From positions 372,001 through 436,000 of the forward strand of contig NZ_QMBQ01000003.1 of assembly GCF_003289965.1 (NCBI RefSeq): a stretch of 64,000 nt of DNA. Reading direction: 5' to 3'. How positions within the stretch are numbered: the first letter of the stretch is position 1; each line of letters begins with the position of its first letter. The stretch comes from Mesorhizobium atlanticum. Its GTDB lineage: Bacteria > Pseudomonadota > Alphaproteobacteria > Rhizobiales > Rhizobiaceae. A program made the translations under genes and the position numbers. This document shows positions 7,593-16,974 of the stretch, piece after piece. The notes below the pieces were generated by a model. It made no database searches. It was not told the origin of the DNA and worked only from the letters and a program-made list of their open reading frames with translations.

Positions 7593-10154
7593 ATGGCAGA
7601 GTTTCCGAAAAAGGCGAAGGTCGTCATCGTCGGTCTGGGCGGTATCGTCGGCGCGTCGGTCGCGCATCATCTGATCGAGCGGGGCTGGGACGACATCGTC
7701 GGCATCGACAAGTCGGGCATCCCGACCGATATCGGGTCGACCGCGCATGCCTCGGACTTCTGCTACACGACCAGCCACGATTTCCTGTCTTGCTGGACGA
7801 CGCTCTATTCCATCGATTTCTACGAGAAGATGGGCCACTACGCGCGCGTCGGTGGCCTCGAGGTTGCCCGCGTTGGCGACGATGCCCGCATGGACGAGAT
7901 CAAGCGCAAGATCGCCTCCGCCAAGGCGTTCGGCACCCGTGCGCGGCTGATCGAGCCGGCAGAGATCAAGGAAAAATTCCCGCTGATCGAGGAACATCTG
8001 GTGCAGGGCGGCCTGTGGGACCCGGATGCCGGTCTCGTCATTCCGCGCTCGCAGACGGTGGCCGGCAAGCTGGTCGACCAGGGCGTTGCTTCCGGCAAGC
8101 TGCAGGCTTTCGCCAACACCTCGGCCAAGGAACTGATCGTCGAAAACGGCCGCATCAAGGGCGTGGTGACCGAGCGCGGCACGATCGAGGCCGACTATGT
8201 CGTGGTCTGCACCGGCATCTGGGGGCGGTTGACCGCAGCGCTGGTCGGCGAGGACCTGCCGGTCATGCCGATCGACCATCCGCTGACCTTCTTCGGCCCC
8301 TATAACGAGTTCGCCGGCACCGGCAAGGAGATCGGCTGGCCGCTGCTGCGCGACCAGGGCAATTCGGCCTATATGCGCGACACAGGCGATCCGAAGACCG
8401 CCGAGGGCGGGCAGATCGAATGGGGCTATTACGAGGAGACCAATCCGCGTCTCTGCCACCCGCGCGATCTGCTCGAAAAGCATGAGGCGCGGCTGTCGCC
8501 ATCTCAGCGCGACCTCGACATGGAGCAGATCCTGGCGCCGCTGGAGCGCGCCATGGAACTGACGCCGATCCTGGGCGAGCTCGGCTACAATGAGGGCCAT
8601 TCCTTCAATGGCCTGCTGCAGGTGACCACCGACGGCGGCCCGTCGATGGGCGAGAGCCAGAAGGTGAGGGGGCTGTGGTATGCCGTCGCCATCTGGGTCA
8701 AGGACGGCCCGGGCATGGGCAAGCTCATCGCCGACTGGATGACCGACGGCCGCACCGCGATCGACCATCACCAGATCGACTATTCGCGCTTCTATCCGCA
8801 CCAGACGCAGGAGCAGTTCATCTGGGATCGCTGCACCGAGACGGCGATGAAGGTCTACAATCCGGCGGTGCATCCGCGCGAGCCCTTCTCCAAAGGCCGC
8901 AACATCCGCCGCTCGCCCTTCTGGGAGCGCGAGAAGGAACTCGGCGGCTATTTCATGGAACTCGGCGGCTGGGAGCGCGCCCACGGCTATGCCGCCAACG
9001 AGCATCTGCTTGAAAAATACGGCAACCGGGTGCCGGTACGCGAGAACGAATGGGACAACCGCCATTTCTGGCGCGTCTCCAATGCCGAGCATCTGGCGAT
9101 GAGCGAGGATTGCGGCATCGTCAACCTGTCGCACTTCTCGATGTATGACGTCGAAGGTCCAGACCATGTCGCGCTGCTCGAATGGCTGTGCGCGGCCAAG
9201 ATCGGCGGCGACAACAATATCGGCAAGGGCATCTATACGCACTTCCTCGACGAGGAAGGCATGGTGCGCGCCGACTTCACCGTCATCCGCATGGCCGACC
9301 GCTGTCGGGTGATCGACGGCGCCGACGCCGGCCCGCGCGACTTCCGTTACATGCAGCGCACGGCGCAGGACAAAGGCTTCGATGTCACCGTCACCGACGT
9401 GACCGAGAAATATGTCACCATCGGTATCTGGGGGCCGAATGCCCGCACGACCTTGCAGAAGGTGGTCGAGAACCCCGAGGGCCTGACGCCGGAGAATTTC
9501 CCCTTCGCGGCAATCAAGCCGATCAAGATCGGCGGCAAGGATGTGACGGCCTTCCGCATCTCCTATGTCGGCGAGCAGGGCTGGGAACTGCATATGCGCT
9601 ACGAGGACGGCCTAGCCGTCTGGGACGCGCTGCGCTCCACCGGGGTCATGCCGTTCGGCGTCGAGACCTATGCCAACACGCGCCGCATGGAAAAGAGCCT
9701 GCGCCTCCAGAACGCCGACCTTTTGACCGAATACAATCTGCTCGAAGCCGACCTTGCCCGTCCGAAGGTCAAGGAGAACGACTTCTGTGGCAAGGCCAAG
9801 CACCTGGAGTACCGCGCCCGCGAGCACCAGCCCGCGATGCTGTGCACGCTGGTGATGACCGATAACATCGATTCCAAGGGTGTCGCGCGCTATCCGGTCG
9901 GCACCATGCCGGTGATGGATCCGGCGAGGGGCGAGACGCTGGTCGACGAACTCGGCCGGCGTTCCTTCACCACCTCGGTCGCCTACGGTCCGACGATCGG
10001 CAAGAACATCGCGCTCGCCTATCTCCCCTGGGCCTATGCCCAAGAAGGCCGCAAGCTGCAGGTCGAGTATTTCGGCGAGACCTATCCGGTCGAGGTTGCG
10101 GGAGTGGGTTATAAGCCGCTCTACGACCCGGAGAACCTCAAGCCGAGGAGCTGA
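7593..10154 (+). CDS. FAD-dependent oxidoreductase with GcvT domain (dimethylglycine dehydrogenase-like)
   Basis: An 853-residue two-domain protein: N-terminal DAO-type FAD domain (~10-390) and C-terminal GcvT/aminomethyltransferase folate-binding domain (~430-853, with SHFSMYDVEGPDH and YVGEQGWELHM). This is the layout of dimethylglycine and sarcosine dehydrogenases, which oxidise an N-methyl group and hand the C1 unit to tetrahydrofolate. The ATG at 7593 is chosen because the dinucleotide fold begins ten residues later. The FAD motif reads GLGGIVG rather than the usual GGGIVG, so the first glycine of GxGxxG is Leu. The gene stands alone with a terminator after it. A paralogue of the same layout lies at 44519-47089. 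The exact methylated substrate is not known. Confidence 0.75.
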   Translation: MAEFPKKAKVVIVGLGGIVGASVAHHLIERGWDDIVGIDKSGIPTDIGSTAHASDFCYTTSHDFLSCWTTLYSIDFYEKMGHYARVGGLEVARVGDDARMDEIKRKIASAKAFGTRARLIEPAEIKEKFPLIEEHLVQGGLWDPDAGLVIPRSQTVAGKLVDQGVASGKLQAFANTSAKELIVENGRIKGVVTERGTIEADYVVVCTGIWGRLTAALVGEDLPVMPIDHPLTFFGPYNEFAGTGKEIGWPLLRDQGNSAYMRDTGDPKTAEGGQIEWGYYEETNPRLCHPRDLLEKHEARLSPSQRDLDMEQILAPLERAMELTPILGELGYNEGHSFNGLLQVTTDGGPSMGESQKVRGLWYAVAIWVKDGPGMGKLIADWMTDGRTAIDHHQIDYSRFYPHQTQEQFIWDRCTETAMKVYNPAVHPREPFSKGRNIRRSPFWEREKELGGYFMELGGWERAHGYAANEHLLEKYGNRVPVRENEWDNRHFWRVSNAEHLAMSEDCGIVNLSHFSMYDVEGPDHVALLEWLCAAKIGGDNNIGKGIYTHFLDEEGMVRADFTVIRMADRCRVIDGADAGPRDFRYMQRTAQDKGFDVTVTDVTEKYVTIGIWGPNARTTLQKVVENPEGLTPENFPFAAIKPIKIGGKDVTAFRISYVGEQGWELHMRYEDGLAVWDALRSTGVMPFGVETYANTRRMEKSLRLQNADLLTEYNLLEADLARPKVKENDFCGKAKHLEYRAREHQPAMLCTLVMTDNIDSKGVARYPVGTMPVMDPARGETLVDELGRRSFTTSVAYGPTIGKNIALAYLPWAYAQEGRKLQVEYFGETYPVEVAGVGYKPLYDPENLKPRS

Positions 10155-10176
10155 GGATCGGAGGCAGAAACATGCA

Positions 10177-10204
10177 AAGCCCGGCTCCGGTCGGGCTTTT
10201 GCTT
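10177..10204 (+). terminator. Rho-independent terminator after FAD/GcvT gene
   Basis: Perfect 8-bp stem AAAGCCCG/CGGGCTTT with an 8-base loop, followed by TGCTTTTG, 22 bases after the stop codon. Confidence 0.8.
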
Positions 10205-10227
10205 TTGTGCGAGCCGTGATTCTCACC

Positions 10228-10331
10228 TGGAGCGGTTCACCGTTGAAGGAAACGGCGAACCGCTCCAGCTCTCTGTTTTGACGCAATTCCGGACGGAAAA
10301 CCGCTCACACTTTTCCTAGAATTACTCTAGC
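10228..10331. repeat. Rhizobial palindromic intergenic repeat
   Basis: Outer arms CTGGAGCGGTTC (10228-10239) and GAACCGCTCCAG (10258-10269) pair perfectly, with inner CCGTT/AACGG pairing. A second part with CAATTCCGG...CACACTTTTCCTAGAATTAC follows. The TTTTCCTrGAATT block recurs at 20053-20067. This looks like a rhizobial mosaic palindromic element; it lies between convergently unrelated genes. Confidence 0.7.
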
Positions 10332-10356
10332 GTTACGCCGGGCGGAGCAAGCAGGT

Positions 10357-11121
10357 TTGCAACGGTTCGGCTGGGACAGGAAGAACGACGCATTCGTCTT
10401 CACGATGAAGGGGAATATTCCCGTTCATGTCAGTTGGACCTTTGCCATTCCCGCCGCCTTGCCGTTCCTGCATGAGTGGTCGAGGCATCCCCAGGTCGCC
10501 CTGATCCACACCGCCATATTCGCCGCGCTCCTGTTCCTGTCGGTGTTTCTGCATGAACTTGCCCATGTCTGGGCAGCGCGACGGCGCGGCATCGGCACCC
10601 AACGGATAGACCTGTACCTGTTCGGCGGAATTGCCTGGTTCAAGCCGGGCGTAGCTTCGCCCTCTGGCTGGGCGTGGATCGCCTTCGCCGGGCCGCTGGT
10701 GAACATCGTTCTGGCGGCGGGCTTTGCGGCTGCCTACTATCTTTTTGCCCGGCCCTTGTTGGCAGTCGATCCGGACGGTCTTTTCAGTTCGCCGCCGCCG
10801 AGACCCGACACACTTTTGGAGTGGACACTTTGGTTTGGCGCCCTGGTGAATGCGGTTTTGGCCGTTCTCAACCTGCTCCCGGCCTTTCCGCTCGATGGCG
10901 GGGCGATCGCCCGGCACCTGCTTGCGCCGCGTTTCGGCGCGGACACCGCCGTGCGGATCGTCGGCTTCTGCGGCGTCCTGCTTTCGATCCTGCGCTTCGC
11001 GATCATCGTGCCAGCCGCCATGGCCGGAATTCTGTTGTGGTTTCCGCCTTCCTTCAGGCCGAACTGGCGGGCGTTTCGCGCTGCCGGCAATAAGAAGCCC
11101 GTTCCGCAGCATCCGGCTTGA
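10357..11121 (+). CDS. Site-2 protease-like M50 metallopeptidase
   Basis: A 254-residue membrane protein. The zinc motif HELAH (H66, E67, H70) sits in a hydrophobic helix and the third ligand lies in FPLDGG (D180), as in the M50B family that cleaves proteins within membranes. There are about six TM segments and no CBS domain is seen. The start is taken as TTG 10357 with GGCGGAG upstream; ATG 10405 is the alternative and would remove 16 residues. The substrate is unknown and there is no adjacent anti-sigma partner. Confidence 0.75.
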   Translation: MQRFGWDRKNDAFVFTMKGNIPVHVSWTFAIPAALPFLHEWSRHPQVALIHTAIFAALLFLSVFLHELAHVWAARRRGIGTQRIDLYLFGGIAWFKPGVASPSGWAWIAFAGPLVNIVLAAGFAAAYYLFARPLLAVDPDGLFSSPPPRPDTLLEWTLWFGALVNAVLAVLNLLPAFPLDGGAIARHLLAPRFGADTAVRIVGFCGVLLSILRFAIIVPAAMAGILLWFPPSFRPNWRAFRAAGNKKPVPQHPA

Positions 11122-11180
11122 TGTGCAGGAGGCCAGCGGCTTATGTGGCCAGATCAGAAGCCTGCGAAAGCCTACGCCCC

Positions 11181-12122
11181 ATGCGCATCCTGTCCGACGC
11201 CTTCATTCGCGAACTTCCCAATCACTATCACGGCAAGGTGCGCGAAAATTACGATCTGCCGGACGGGCGCCGCATCATCATCGCCACCGACCGTTTGAGC
11301 GCGTTCGACATCATCCTGGCCTCGATCCCGTTCAAGGGCGAAGTCCTCACCCAGACGGCGCGCTACTGGTTCGAGGAGACCGCCGACATCTGTCCCAACC
11401 ACGTGCTGGAATATCCCGACCCCAACGTCGTCGTCGGAACACGGCTCGACATGCTGCCGGTCGAGATGGTCGTGCGTGGCTATCTGGCAGGGACGACCAG
11501 CACCTCGATCCTGACCAAGTACCGGAAAGGCGAGCGGAGCTTCTACGGTCACAGCTTTCCCGACGGGCTGCGCGACAATGAAAAGCTGCCGCAAGCGATC
11601 ATCACGCCGACCAGCAAGGCCGCCCATGGCGGCCATGACGAGCCGCTGTCGGAAGCCGAGATCATCGGCCAGCGGCTGCTCACGCAGGAACAGTGGGATA
11701 CCGTATCGCGCTATGCGCTGCAGCTGTTCGCCCGCGGCCAGCAGCGCGCCGCCGAACGCGGCCTGATCCTGGCCGACACCAAATATGAATTCGGCACCGC
11801 GCCGGACGGCACCATCGTGCTGGCGGACGAAATCCACACGCCCGACAGCAGCCGTTATTGGATCGCTGCGAGCTATGACGAGGCGTTCGCGAGCGGCGGG
11901 CGGCCGCAGAGCTTCGACAAGGATTTCGTCCGGTCCTGGGTGTCGGCGCGGTGCGATCCCTACAAGGACCCGATCCCCCCAATTCCCGACGAGATCATCA
12001 ACCAGGCCTCGGCGGTCTATATCCAGGCCTATGAAGCGATCACTGGCGCGAAATTCGTGCCCGACCTTTCGGGCAATACGGTGCTGGAGCGTATCCGTTC
12101 GAACCTCTCGCGGTATTTCTAA
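11181..12122 (+). CDS. purC: Phosphoribosylaminoimidazole-succinocarboxamide synthase
   Basis: A 313-residue SAICAR synthetase of de novo purine synthesis. Conserved blocks are [29 protein letters not shown], and [11 protein letters not shown] followed by [12 protein letters not shown]. The ATG at 11181 gives the usual N-terminus; an upstream in-frame ATG at 11118 would add 21 unrelated residues. The length matches the longer purC type common in alphaproteobacteria (some carry a second shorter paralogue). Monocistronic, with a terminator after it. Confidence 0.93.
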   Translation: MRILSDAFIRELPNHYHGKVRENYDLPDGRRIIIATDRLSAFDIILASIPFKGEVLTQTARYWFEETADICPNHVLEYPDPNVVVGTRLDMLPVEMVVRGYLAGTTSTSILTKYRKGERSFYGHSFPDGLRDNEKLPQAIITPTSKAAHGGHDEPLSEAEIIGQRLLTQEQWDTVSRYALQLFARGQQRAAERGLILADTKYEFGTAPDGTIVLADEIHTPDSSRYWIAASYDEAFASGGRPQSFDKDFVRSWVSARCDPYKDPIPPIPDEIINQASAVYIQAYEAITGAKFVPDLSGNTVLERIRSNLSRYF

Positions 12123-12130
12123 GAGATTCA

Positions 12131-12167
12131 GGCCGGCGGGATCCGATGCTCCGGATTCCCGGCTTTT
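12131..12167 (+). terminator. Imperfect terminator hairpin after purC
   Basis: GGCCGGCGGGATCCG pairs imperfectly with CCGGATTCCCGGC and is followed by TTTTG, 9 bases after the purC stop. Confidence 0.55.
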
Positions 12168-12198
12168 GCGCGCGGCGATTTTCGCCTAACCTTCCGTC

Positions 12199-13041
12199 AT
12201 GTCTGCTTATGCCCGCGCAAGGCATGTCTTTCCAGGCGGCGCCGCGCTGGCGCTGGCGCTTTGGCTGACGCAAGCGGCTTCTCCCGCCGAACCCGTCGAT
12301 GTCGAGCTGGTGCTGGCGGTCGATGTCTCGCTCTCCATGTCGCCGGCCGAGCTGGAAATCCAGCGTCACGGCTACGCCGCGGCGCTCACGCATGACAATG
12401 TCCTTAAGGCCATCGCCGACGGCGCCTATGGCAAGATCGCCGTGACCTATGTCGAATGGGCCGGCACGACCTGGCAGCGCGTCATCGTGCCGTGGACGGT
12501 GATCGCCAATCGCGCCGACGCAGAGGGGTTCGTCGCGCAGCTCGACGCCAAGCCGCCGGACAGCGCCCGGCGTACCTCCATCTCCGGAGCACTGAGCTTC
12601 GGCAGCGATCTGTTCGCCGAGAGCGGATTCCAAGGGACGAAGCGTGTCATCGACGTTTCCGGCGATGGGCCCAATAACCAGGGCGCGCCGGTCGACCTCA
12701 CCCGCGACGAGGTGGTCAGGCAAGGCATCACCATCAACGGCCTGCCGCTGATGACGCGTGGCGGCTTCAGCGGCGCCTTCGACGTCGGCAATCTCGACCG
12801 CTATTACAGCGACTGCGTCATCGGCGGGCCTGGCGCCTTCATGATCCCGGTCAATGACTGGACCCAGTTTCCCGAAGCGATCCGCCGCAAGCTGGTGCTC
12901 GAGCTTGCCGGTCCCGCTTCGCCGCAATGGGCGGCGGACGAGGCCGCTCACCCGCCGGTCGTGCTCGCCGACGACAGGCCGGCCGCCGACTGCCAAGTCG
13001 GCGAGAAGATGTGGCGCAACCGCGGCTGGGGCATGCCGTGA
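12199..13041 (+). CDS. DUF1194 exported VWA-like protein
   Basis: A 280-residue protein with an N-terminal signal (hydrophobic GGAALALALWL, cleavage near residue 30). It is a von Willebrand A-type fold of the DUF1194 family: the MIDAS-like motif is VDVSLSMS (D42, S44, S46), and RVIDVSGDGPNN follows in the middle. DUF1194 proteins are common in rhizobia as periplasmic proteins of unknown job. It stands between purC and the ABC transporter and is probably its own unit. Confidence 0.72.
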   Translation: MSAYARARHVFPGGAALALALWLTQAASPAEPVDVELVLAVDVSLSMSPAELEIQRHGYAAALTHDNVLKAIADGAYGKIAVTYVEWAGTTWQRVIVPWTVIANRADAEGFVAQLDAKPPDSARRTSISGALSFGSDLFAESGFQGTKRVIDVSGDGPNNQGAPVDLTRDEVVRQGITINGLPLMTRGGFSGAFDVGNLDRYYSDCVIGGPGAFMIPVNDWTQFPEAIRRKLVLELAGPASPQWAADEAAHPPVVLADDRPAADCQVGEKMWRNRGWGMP

Positions 13042-13081
13042 GCGTTGGAGAAGCTGACTTGAGCCTACACCCGATTAGGAT

Positions 13082-13100
13082 GACGTTTCGTTGAAACGTC
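13082..13100. promoter_or_regulatory. Operator-like palindrome GACGTTTC-GTT-GAAACGTC
   Basis: Perfect 8-bp arms with a 3-base spacer, ending 6 bases before a TTGACA box and 66 bases before the start of the ABC transporter operon (13167). The placement just upstream of a -35 box fits an activator or repressor site. The binding protein is unknown. Confidence 0.5.
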
Positions 13101-13106
13101 GCTTCA

Positions 13107-13137
13107 TTGACAAGCCTTTTGGCGTCTGTGAGACAAT
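13107..13137 (+). promoter_or_regulatory. Candidate sigma-70 promoter of the ABC transporter operon
   Basis: TTGACA at 13107-13112 and, 17-19 bases downstream, GAGACAAT (13130-13137) as a weak -10, giving a start about 25 bases before the ATG at 13167. Confidence 0.4.
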
Positions 13138-13166
13138 TCGGGCTCACCACAAAAAGGGGAACCACA

Positions 13167-14117
13167 ATGAACAGGACCACCATTTTCGCGGCGGCGCTGG
13201 CGGCGGCGGCCGTGCTCGGCGCACCGGCGATGGCCGCCACCTCGCTCACCATCGGCATCAGCGGCTGGACCGGCTTCGCGCCGCTGACCTTGGCCAAGCA
13301 GGCCGGGCTTTTCGAAAAGCACGGGCTGGACGTGACGTTGAAGAAGGTGCCGCAGGCGAGCCGCCCGTTGGCGATTGCCAGCGGCGACCTGCAATGCGCG
13401 GCGACCACGGTTGAGACCTGGATGGTGTGGAACGCCAGCGGCGTCACAACCAAGCAGATATTCCAGCTCGACAAATCCTATGGCGCCGACGGCATCGTCG
13501 TGCGCAACGACATCAAGACCGTCGCCGACCTCAAGGGCAAGAATGTCGCCTCGTCCGCACCCGGCACGTCGCCCTATTTCCTGCTCGCCTGGGTGCTCAA
13601 CAAGAACGGCATGTCGACCAAGGACGTCACCGTCGTCAATCTGGAGCCGGACGCGGCGGCGCAGGCCTTCCTGGCCGGCCAGAACGATGCCGCCGTCACC
13701 TATGAGCCGTTCATCTCGGCGGTCCGCGACAAGGCCGACCAGGGCCACATCCTGGCGACCACGCTCGACTACCCGATGGTCCTGGACACCGTCGGCTGCA
13801 CGCCGGACTTCCTCAAAGCCAATCCCGACGTCGCCAAGGCGCTCGCCGACAGCTATTTCGACGCGCTCGACCTGATCAAGAAGGATCCACAGAAATCCTA
13901 CGAGATCATGGGCGCCGATGTGAAGCAGTCGGCCAAGGAGTTCGAGGATTCGGCCAAGTACCTGAAATGGGCCGACAGGGAAGAGAACAAGCAGTTCTTC
14001 ACCAAGGAATTCCAGGATTTCTCCAAGACGGCGGCCGAGCTTTTGCTGCAGATGGGGCTGATCAAGGAAGTCCCGGATGTGACGACGCTTGCCGATACCA
14101 GCGCAGTGGCCAACTGA
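13167..14117 (+). CDS. ABC transporter substrate-binding protein (SsuA/TauA/NMT1 type)
   Basis: A 316-residue periplasmic protein with a clear signal peptide (FAAALAAAAVLGAPAMAA, cleavage ~23-24). The mature protein is NMT1/THI5-like: GISGWTGFAPLTLAKQAGLFEKHGLDV, here only partly quoted, is the standard N-terminal lobe, and SSAPGTSPYFLLAWVL the second. This subfamily binds nitrate, sulfonates, taurine or pyrimidine precursors; the ligand cannot be read. The ATG at 13167 is preceded by AAAAGGGGAACC. It is the first gene of an SBP-permease-ATPase operon, split from the permease by a palindromic repeat. Confidence 0.85.
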   Translation: MNRTTIFAAALAAAAVLGAPAMAATSLTIGISGWTGFAPLTLAKQAGLFEKHGLDVTLKKVPQASRPLAIASGDLQCAATTVETWMVWNASGVTTKQIFQLDKSYGADGIVVRNDIKTVADLKGKNVASSAPGTSPYFLLAWVLNKNGMSTKDVTVVNLEPDAAAQAFLAGQNDAAVTYEPFISAVRDKADQGHILATTLDYPMVLDTVGCTPDFLKANPDVAKALADSYFDALDLIKKDPQKSYEIMGADVKQSAKEFEDSAKYLKWADREENKQFFTKEFQDFSKTAAELLLQMGLIKEVPDVTTLADTSAVAN

Positions 14118-14163
14118 TCGCGCATCAGGCGATCGGCGGCGCAAGGCCGCCGATCCCTTCCCG

Positions 14164-14275
14164 CTAAAGCGCGTCGCGATCCTTCAGATACGCTCCTCGC
14201 GCTTTAGCTCTTTGATTTTACGTATGTCTTACCCGAAACCGGTTTCCACTTTCGGGAGCCATGCTTTAAGGACAG
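14164..14275. repeat. Rhizobial palindromic repeat inside ABC operon
   Basis: CTAAAGCGCG (14164-14173) pairs with CGCGCTTTAG (14198-14207). A second hairpin, CCCGAAACC...ACTTTCGGG, follows. The element fills the gap between the binding-protein and permease genes and may set their relative expression by ending or stabilising part of the transcript. Confidence 0.65.
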
Positions 14276-14281
14276 GGCCTG

Positions 14282-15058
14282 ATGCTGCGTCCCTTGCACC
14301 CCGTTCAGCCGGGCACGCGAACCGTGCTCGGCATCGCCTTCTTCGTGCTGTTCGTCGGGTTCTGGGCATGGATCACGCTCGGCGGCCATGTGAACCGGAT
14401 CTTCCTCGCCGACCCGCTGTCGATGCTCAAGGACGGCTGGCGGCTGCTCGTCGAAGACCGGTTCTGGCTCGACATCCTGATCACCATCTGGCGCGTCTTC
14501 GGCGGCTTCGTTCTGGCGTCGATCGTGGCGGTGCCGATCGGCATCGCCATGGGCGCCTGGAAGCCGGTTGAAGCCTTCCTCGAGCCGTTCGTGTCCTTTG
14601 CGCGTTACCTGCCGGCATCGGCCTTCATCCCGCTGCTCATCCTGTGGGCCGGCATTGGTGAATTTGAAAAGCTCCTGGTGATCTTCGTCGGCTCGGTGTT
14701 CCAGATCATCCTGATCGTCGCGGTCAAGGTCGGCGCTACGCGCCGCGACCTGGTCGAAGCCGCCTATACGTTGGGGGCGACCGACAACGGCATCGTCAAG
14801 CGCGTGATCATGCCGGCCAATGCGCCGGAGATCGCCGAAACGCTGCGGCTGGTGCTCGGCTGGGCGTGGACCTATGTCATCGTCGCCGAATTGATCGGCT
14901 CATCGTCAGGCATCGGCTACATGATCATCAACAGCCAGTCGCGGCTGGCGACCGGACAGATCATTTTCGGCATCATCGTCATCGGGCTGATCGGACTTCT
15001 GTCCGACTTCGCCTTCAAGGCGCTCAACCGCTGGCTCTTTCCATGGAGCCTGGCGTGA
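14282..15058 (+). CDS. ABC transporter permease (SsuC/TauC type)
   Basis: A 258-residue inner-membrane permease with six TM segments and the BPD_transp_1 EAA loop (EAAYTLGATDNGIVKRVIMPANAPEIAETLR, residues ~160-190, quoted as EAAYTLGATDNG). It pairs with the binding protein at 13167 and the ATPase at 15055 to import an unidentified anion or amine. The ATG at 14282 follows AAGGACAGG. Its stop overlaps the GTG start of the ATPase gene. Confidence 0.87.
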   Translation: MLRPLHPVQPGTRTVLGIAFFVLFVGFWAWITLGGHVNRIFLADPLSMLKDGWRLLVEDRFWLDILITIWRVFGGFVLASIVAVPIGIAMGAWKPVEAFLEPFVSFARYLPASAFIPLLILWAGIGEFEKLLVIFVGSVFQIILIVAVKVGATRRDLVEAAYTLGATDNGIVKRVIMPANAPEIAETLRLVLGWAWTYVIVAELIGSSSGIGYMIINSQSRLATGQIIFGIIVIGLIGLLSDFAFKALNRWLFPWSLA

Positions 15059-15846
15059 GCAAGCTTCTGATCGAAGGCGTTTCACGGATATTTGCCGGGG
15101 TCGGGGGTGGGCAGCCCGTGCGGGCGCTGCAGCCGGTAGACCTCGCGGTCGCGGCAAATGACTTCATCACCATCCTCGGGCCGTCCGGCTGCGGCAAGTC
15201 GACTTTGCTCAGGATCGTCGCCGGACTGGAAGCGCCGAGCACGGGCCGCGTGCTGCTCGACGGCAAGGCGGTCACAAGGCCGGGACCGGACCGCGGCATG
15301 GTGTTCCAGTCCTACACGCTGTTTCCCTGGCTGACGGTCGCCGAAAACATCGGCTTTGGCCTGCGCGAGCAAGGCAAGCCCGAGCGCGAGCGCAACGAGA
15401 TCGTCGCCTCCTATGTCGATCTGGTCGGGCTCAAGGGTTTCGAGAACCATTGGCCGAAGCAGTTGTCGGGCGGCATGCAGCAGCGCACGGCGATCGCGCG
15501 GGCGCTGGCCAACGATCCCGAAATCCTTCTGCTCGACGAGCCGTTCGGCGCGCTGGACAACCAGACGCGCGGTCTGATGCAGGAATTGCTGCTCGGCATA
15601 TGGGAGCGGCGCAAGAAGACGGTGCTGTTCGTCACCCACGACATCGAAGAGGCGATCTTCATGGCGTCGCGGGTGATCGTGATGAGCGCCCGGCCCGGCC
15701 GCATCAAATCGGACGTGCCGGTCGACCTGCCGCATCCGCGCCACTACACGCTGAAGACCAGCCCGGAATTCTCCGCGCTCAAGGCACAGCTCACCGAAGA
15801 CATCCGCATCGAGGCGATGCGGACGGCGCAGACGCAGTCCGCCTAG
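15055..15846 (+). CDS. ABC transporter ATP-binding protein (SsuB/TauB type)
   Basis: A 263-residue ATPase: Walker A GPSGCGKST (42-50), Q-loop FQSYTLFPW, signature LSGGMQQR, Walker B ILLLDEPFGALD, H-loop VTHD. The start is taken as GTG 15055, overlapping the permease stop (GTGA); ATG 15043 in the same frame is possible. Convergent with the GlxA-type regulator 20 bases later, which might control this transporter. Confidence 0.88.
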   Translation: MSKLLIEGVSRIFAGVGGGQPVRALQPVDLAVAANDFITILGPSGCGKSTLLRIVAGLEAPSTGRVLLDGKAVTRPGPDRGMVFQSYTLFPWLTVAENIGFGLREQGKPERERNEIVASYVDLVGLKGFENHWPKQLSGGMQQRTAIARALANDPEILLLDEPFGALDNQTRGLMQELLLGIWERRKKTVLFVTHDIEEAIFMASRVIVMSARPGRIKSDVPVDLPHPRHYTLKTSPEFSALKAQLTEDIRIEAMRTAQTQSA

Positions 15847-15866
15847 TCGGCTGCGTTTATCCCAGA

Positions 15867-16868
15867 TTACGCCGCCAAGAGCTGCTTGCGGTCGACGCGT
15901 TCCTGCTGTGGCGAGCGGGCGTAGAGCTCGCGGTAGCATTTGGAGAAATGCGAGGCGGAGACGAAGCCGCAGGCCACCGCCACTTCGACCACCGGCATCG
16001 ACGACTGGATGAGCAGGTGCCTGGCCCGGTCGAGCCGGATCTCCAGATAGTAGCGGGCAGGGGAGCGGCCCATCTCGGTGCGGAACAGGCGCTCGATCTG
16101 CCGGCGGGAAAGATCGACATGGTCGGCGATTTCGATCAGCGACAGCGGCTCGGAGAGGTTCGCCTCCATCAGCTCGATGATGGTGAGCACCTTGGAATTC
16201 TGGACGCCGAGGCGGGCGCGCAGAGGCAGGCGCTGGCGGTCCGTCGGGCTGCGCACGCGGTCGGTCAGCACCTGCTCGCAGACCCGGTTGACGAGGCTCT
16301 CGTCGAAATCATCGCCGATCAGCTTCAGCATCATGTCGAGCGCGGCTGTGCCGCCGGCGCAGGTGTAGACGTTCTGGTCGACTTCAAAAAGGTCGGCAAA
16401 GACATTGGCTTTCGGGAAGGCCTCGGAGAAGCCCGGCAGGTTCTCCCAATGAATGGCGCAGCGCTTGTTGGACAGCAGCCCCGCGGCGGCCAGGATATGC
16501 GCGCCGGTGCACAGGCCGCCCACGGCGACCCCGCGATTATACTCCTCGCGCAGCCAGGCGAAGGCCGATTTGTTGTGGTAGCGCTCGACATTGATGCCGC
16601 TGCAGACGATCGCCATGTTTGGCCGGTCCGGCCCGGCCATCTTCCTGCGCTCCTCCTCGAGCGAGGTGTTGACGGCACACTCGACGCCGTTCGAGGCGCG
16701 AACCGGCTTGCCGTCGATGCTTGCCAGGCGCCAGCTGTAGGCCTCGTAGCCGAGCATGCGGTTGGCCGAGCGCAGCGGATCGAGCGCTGTCGCGAAGGCG
16801 ATCATCGTGAAATCGGGAATGAGGAAGAATACAAACGATCTCTTGATCGGGTGCTTTACGGCATTCAC
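15867..16868 (-). CDS. GlxA-family AraC regulator with DJ-1/PfpI sensor domain
   Basis: A 333-residue protein. Residues ~10-190 form a class I glutamine-amidotransferase-like (DJ-1/PfpI) domain with GGLCTGAHILAAAG (C120 at the nucleophile elbow). Residues ~225-325 form an AraC DNA-binding domain with two helix-turn-helices (SLIEIADHVDLSRRQIERLFR and VVEVAVACGFVSASHFSKCYR, both over the quoting limit only in part). Regulators of this layout, such as GbdR, control glycine betaine, dimethylglycine and carnitine catabolism. That fits the FAD/GcvT dehydrogenases and MttB genes here, but the ligand is unproved. A 22-bp palindrome lies 107 bases upstream of the start. Confidence 0.82.
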   Translation of the reverse strand: MNAVKHPIKRSFVFFLIPDFTMIAFATALDPLRSANRMLGYEAYSWRLASIDGKPVRASNGVECAVNTSLEEERRKMAGPDRPNMAIVCSGINVERYHNKSAFAWLREEYNRGVAVGGLCTGAHILAAAGLLSNKRCAIHWENLPGFSEAFPKANVFADLFEVDQNVYTCAGGTAALDMMLKLIGDDFDESLVNRVCEQVLTDRVRSPTDRQRLPLRARLGVQNSKVLTIIELMEANLSEPLSLIEIADHVDLSRRQIERLFRTEMGRSPARYYLEIRLDRARHLLIQSSMPVVEVAVACGFVSASHFSKCYRELYARSPQQERVDRKQLLAA

Positions 16869-16974
16869 AGGAAAACCTCACGCAGCCATGGCGCGAACAG
16901 GATGTCGCGAACAGCATAGCGACAACAGGAAAAACCATTCCTGTCAATCGGGTAGGCGGCTAAGTGAAGATTAA

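Noticed and set aside
7392..9593. 733-residue minus-strand frame opposite the FAD/GcvT gene
   Set aside because: Antisense shadow; the plus-strand domains explain the region.
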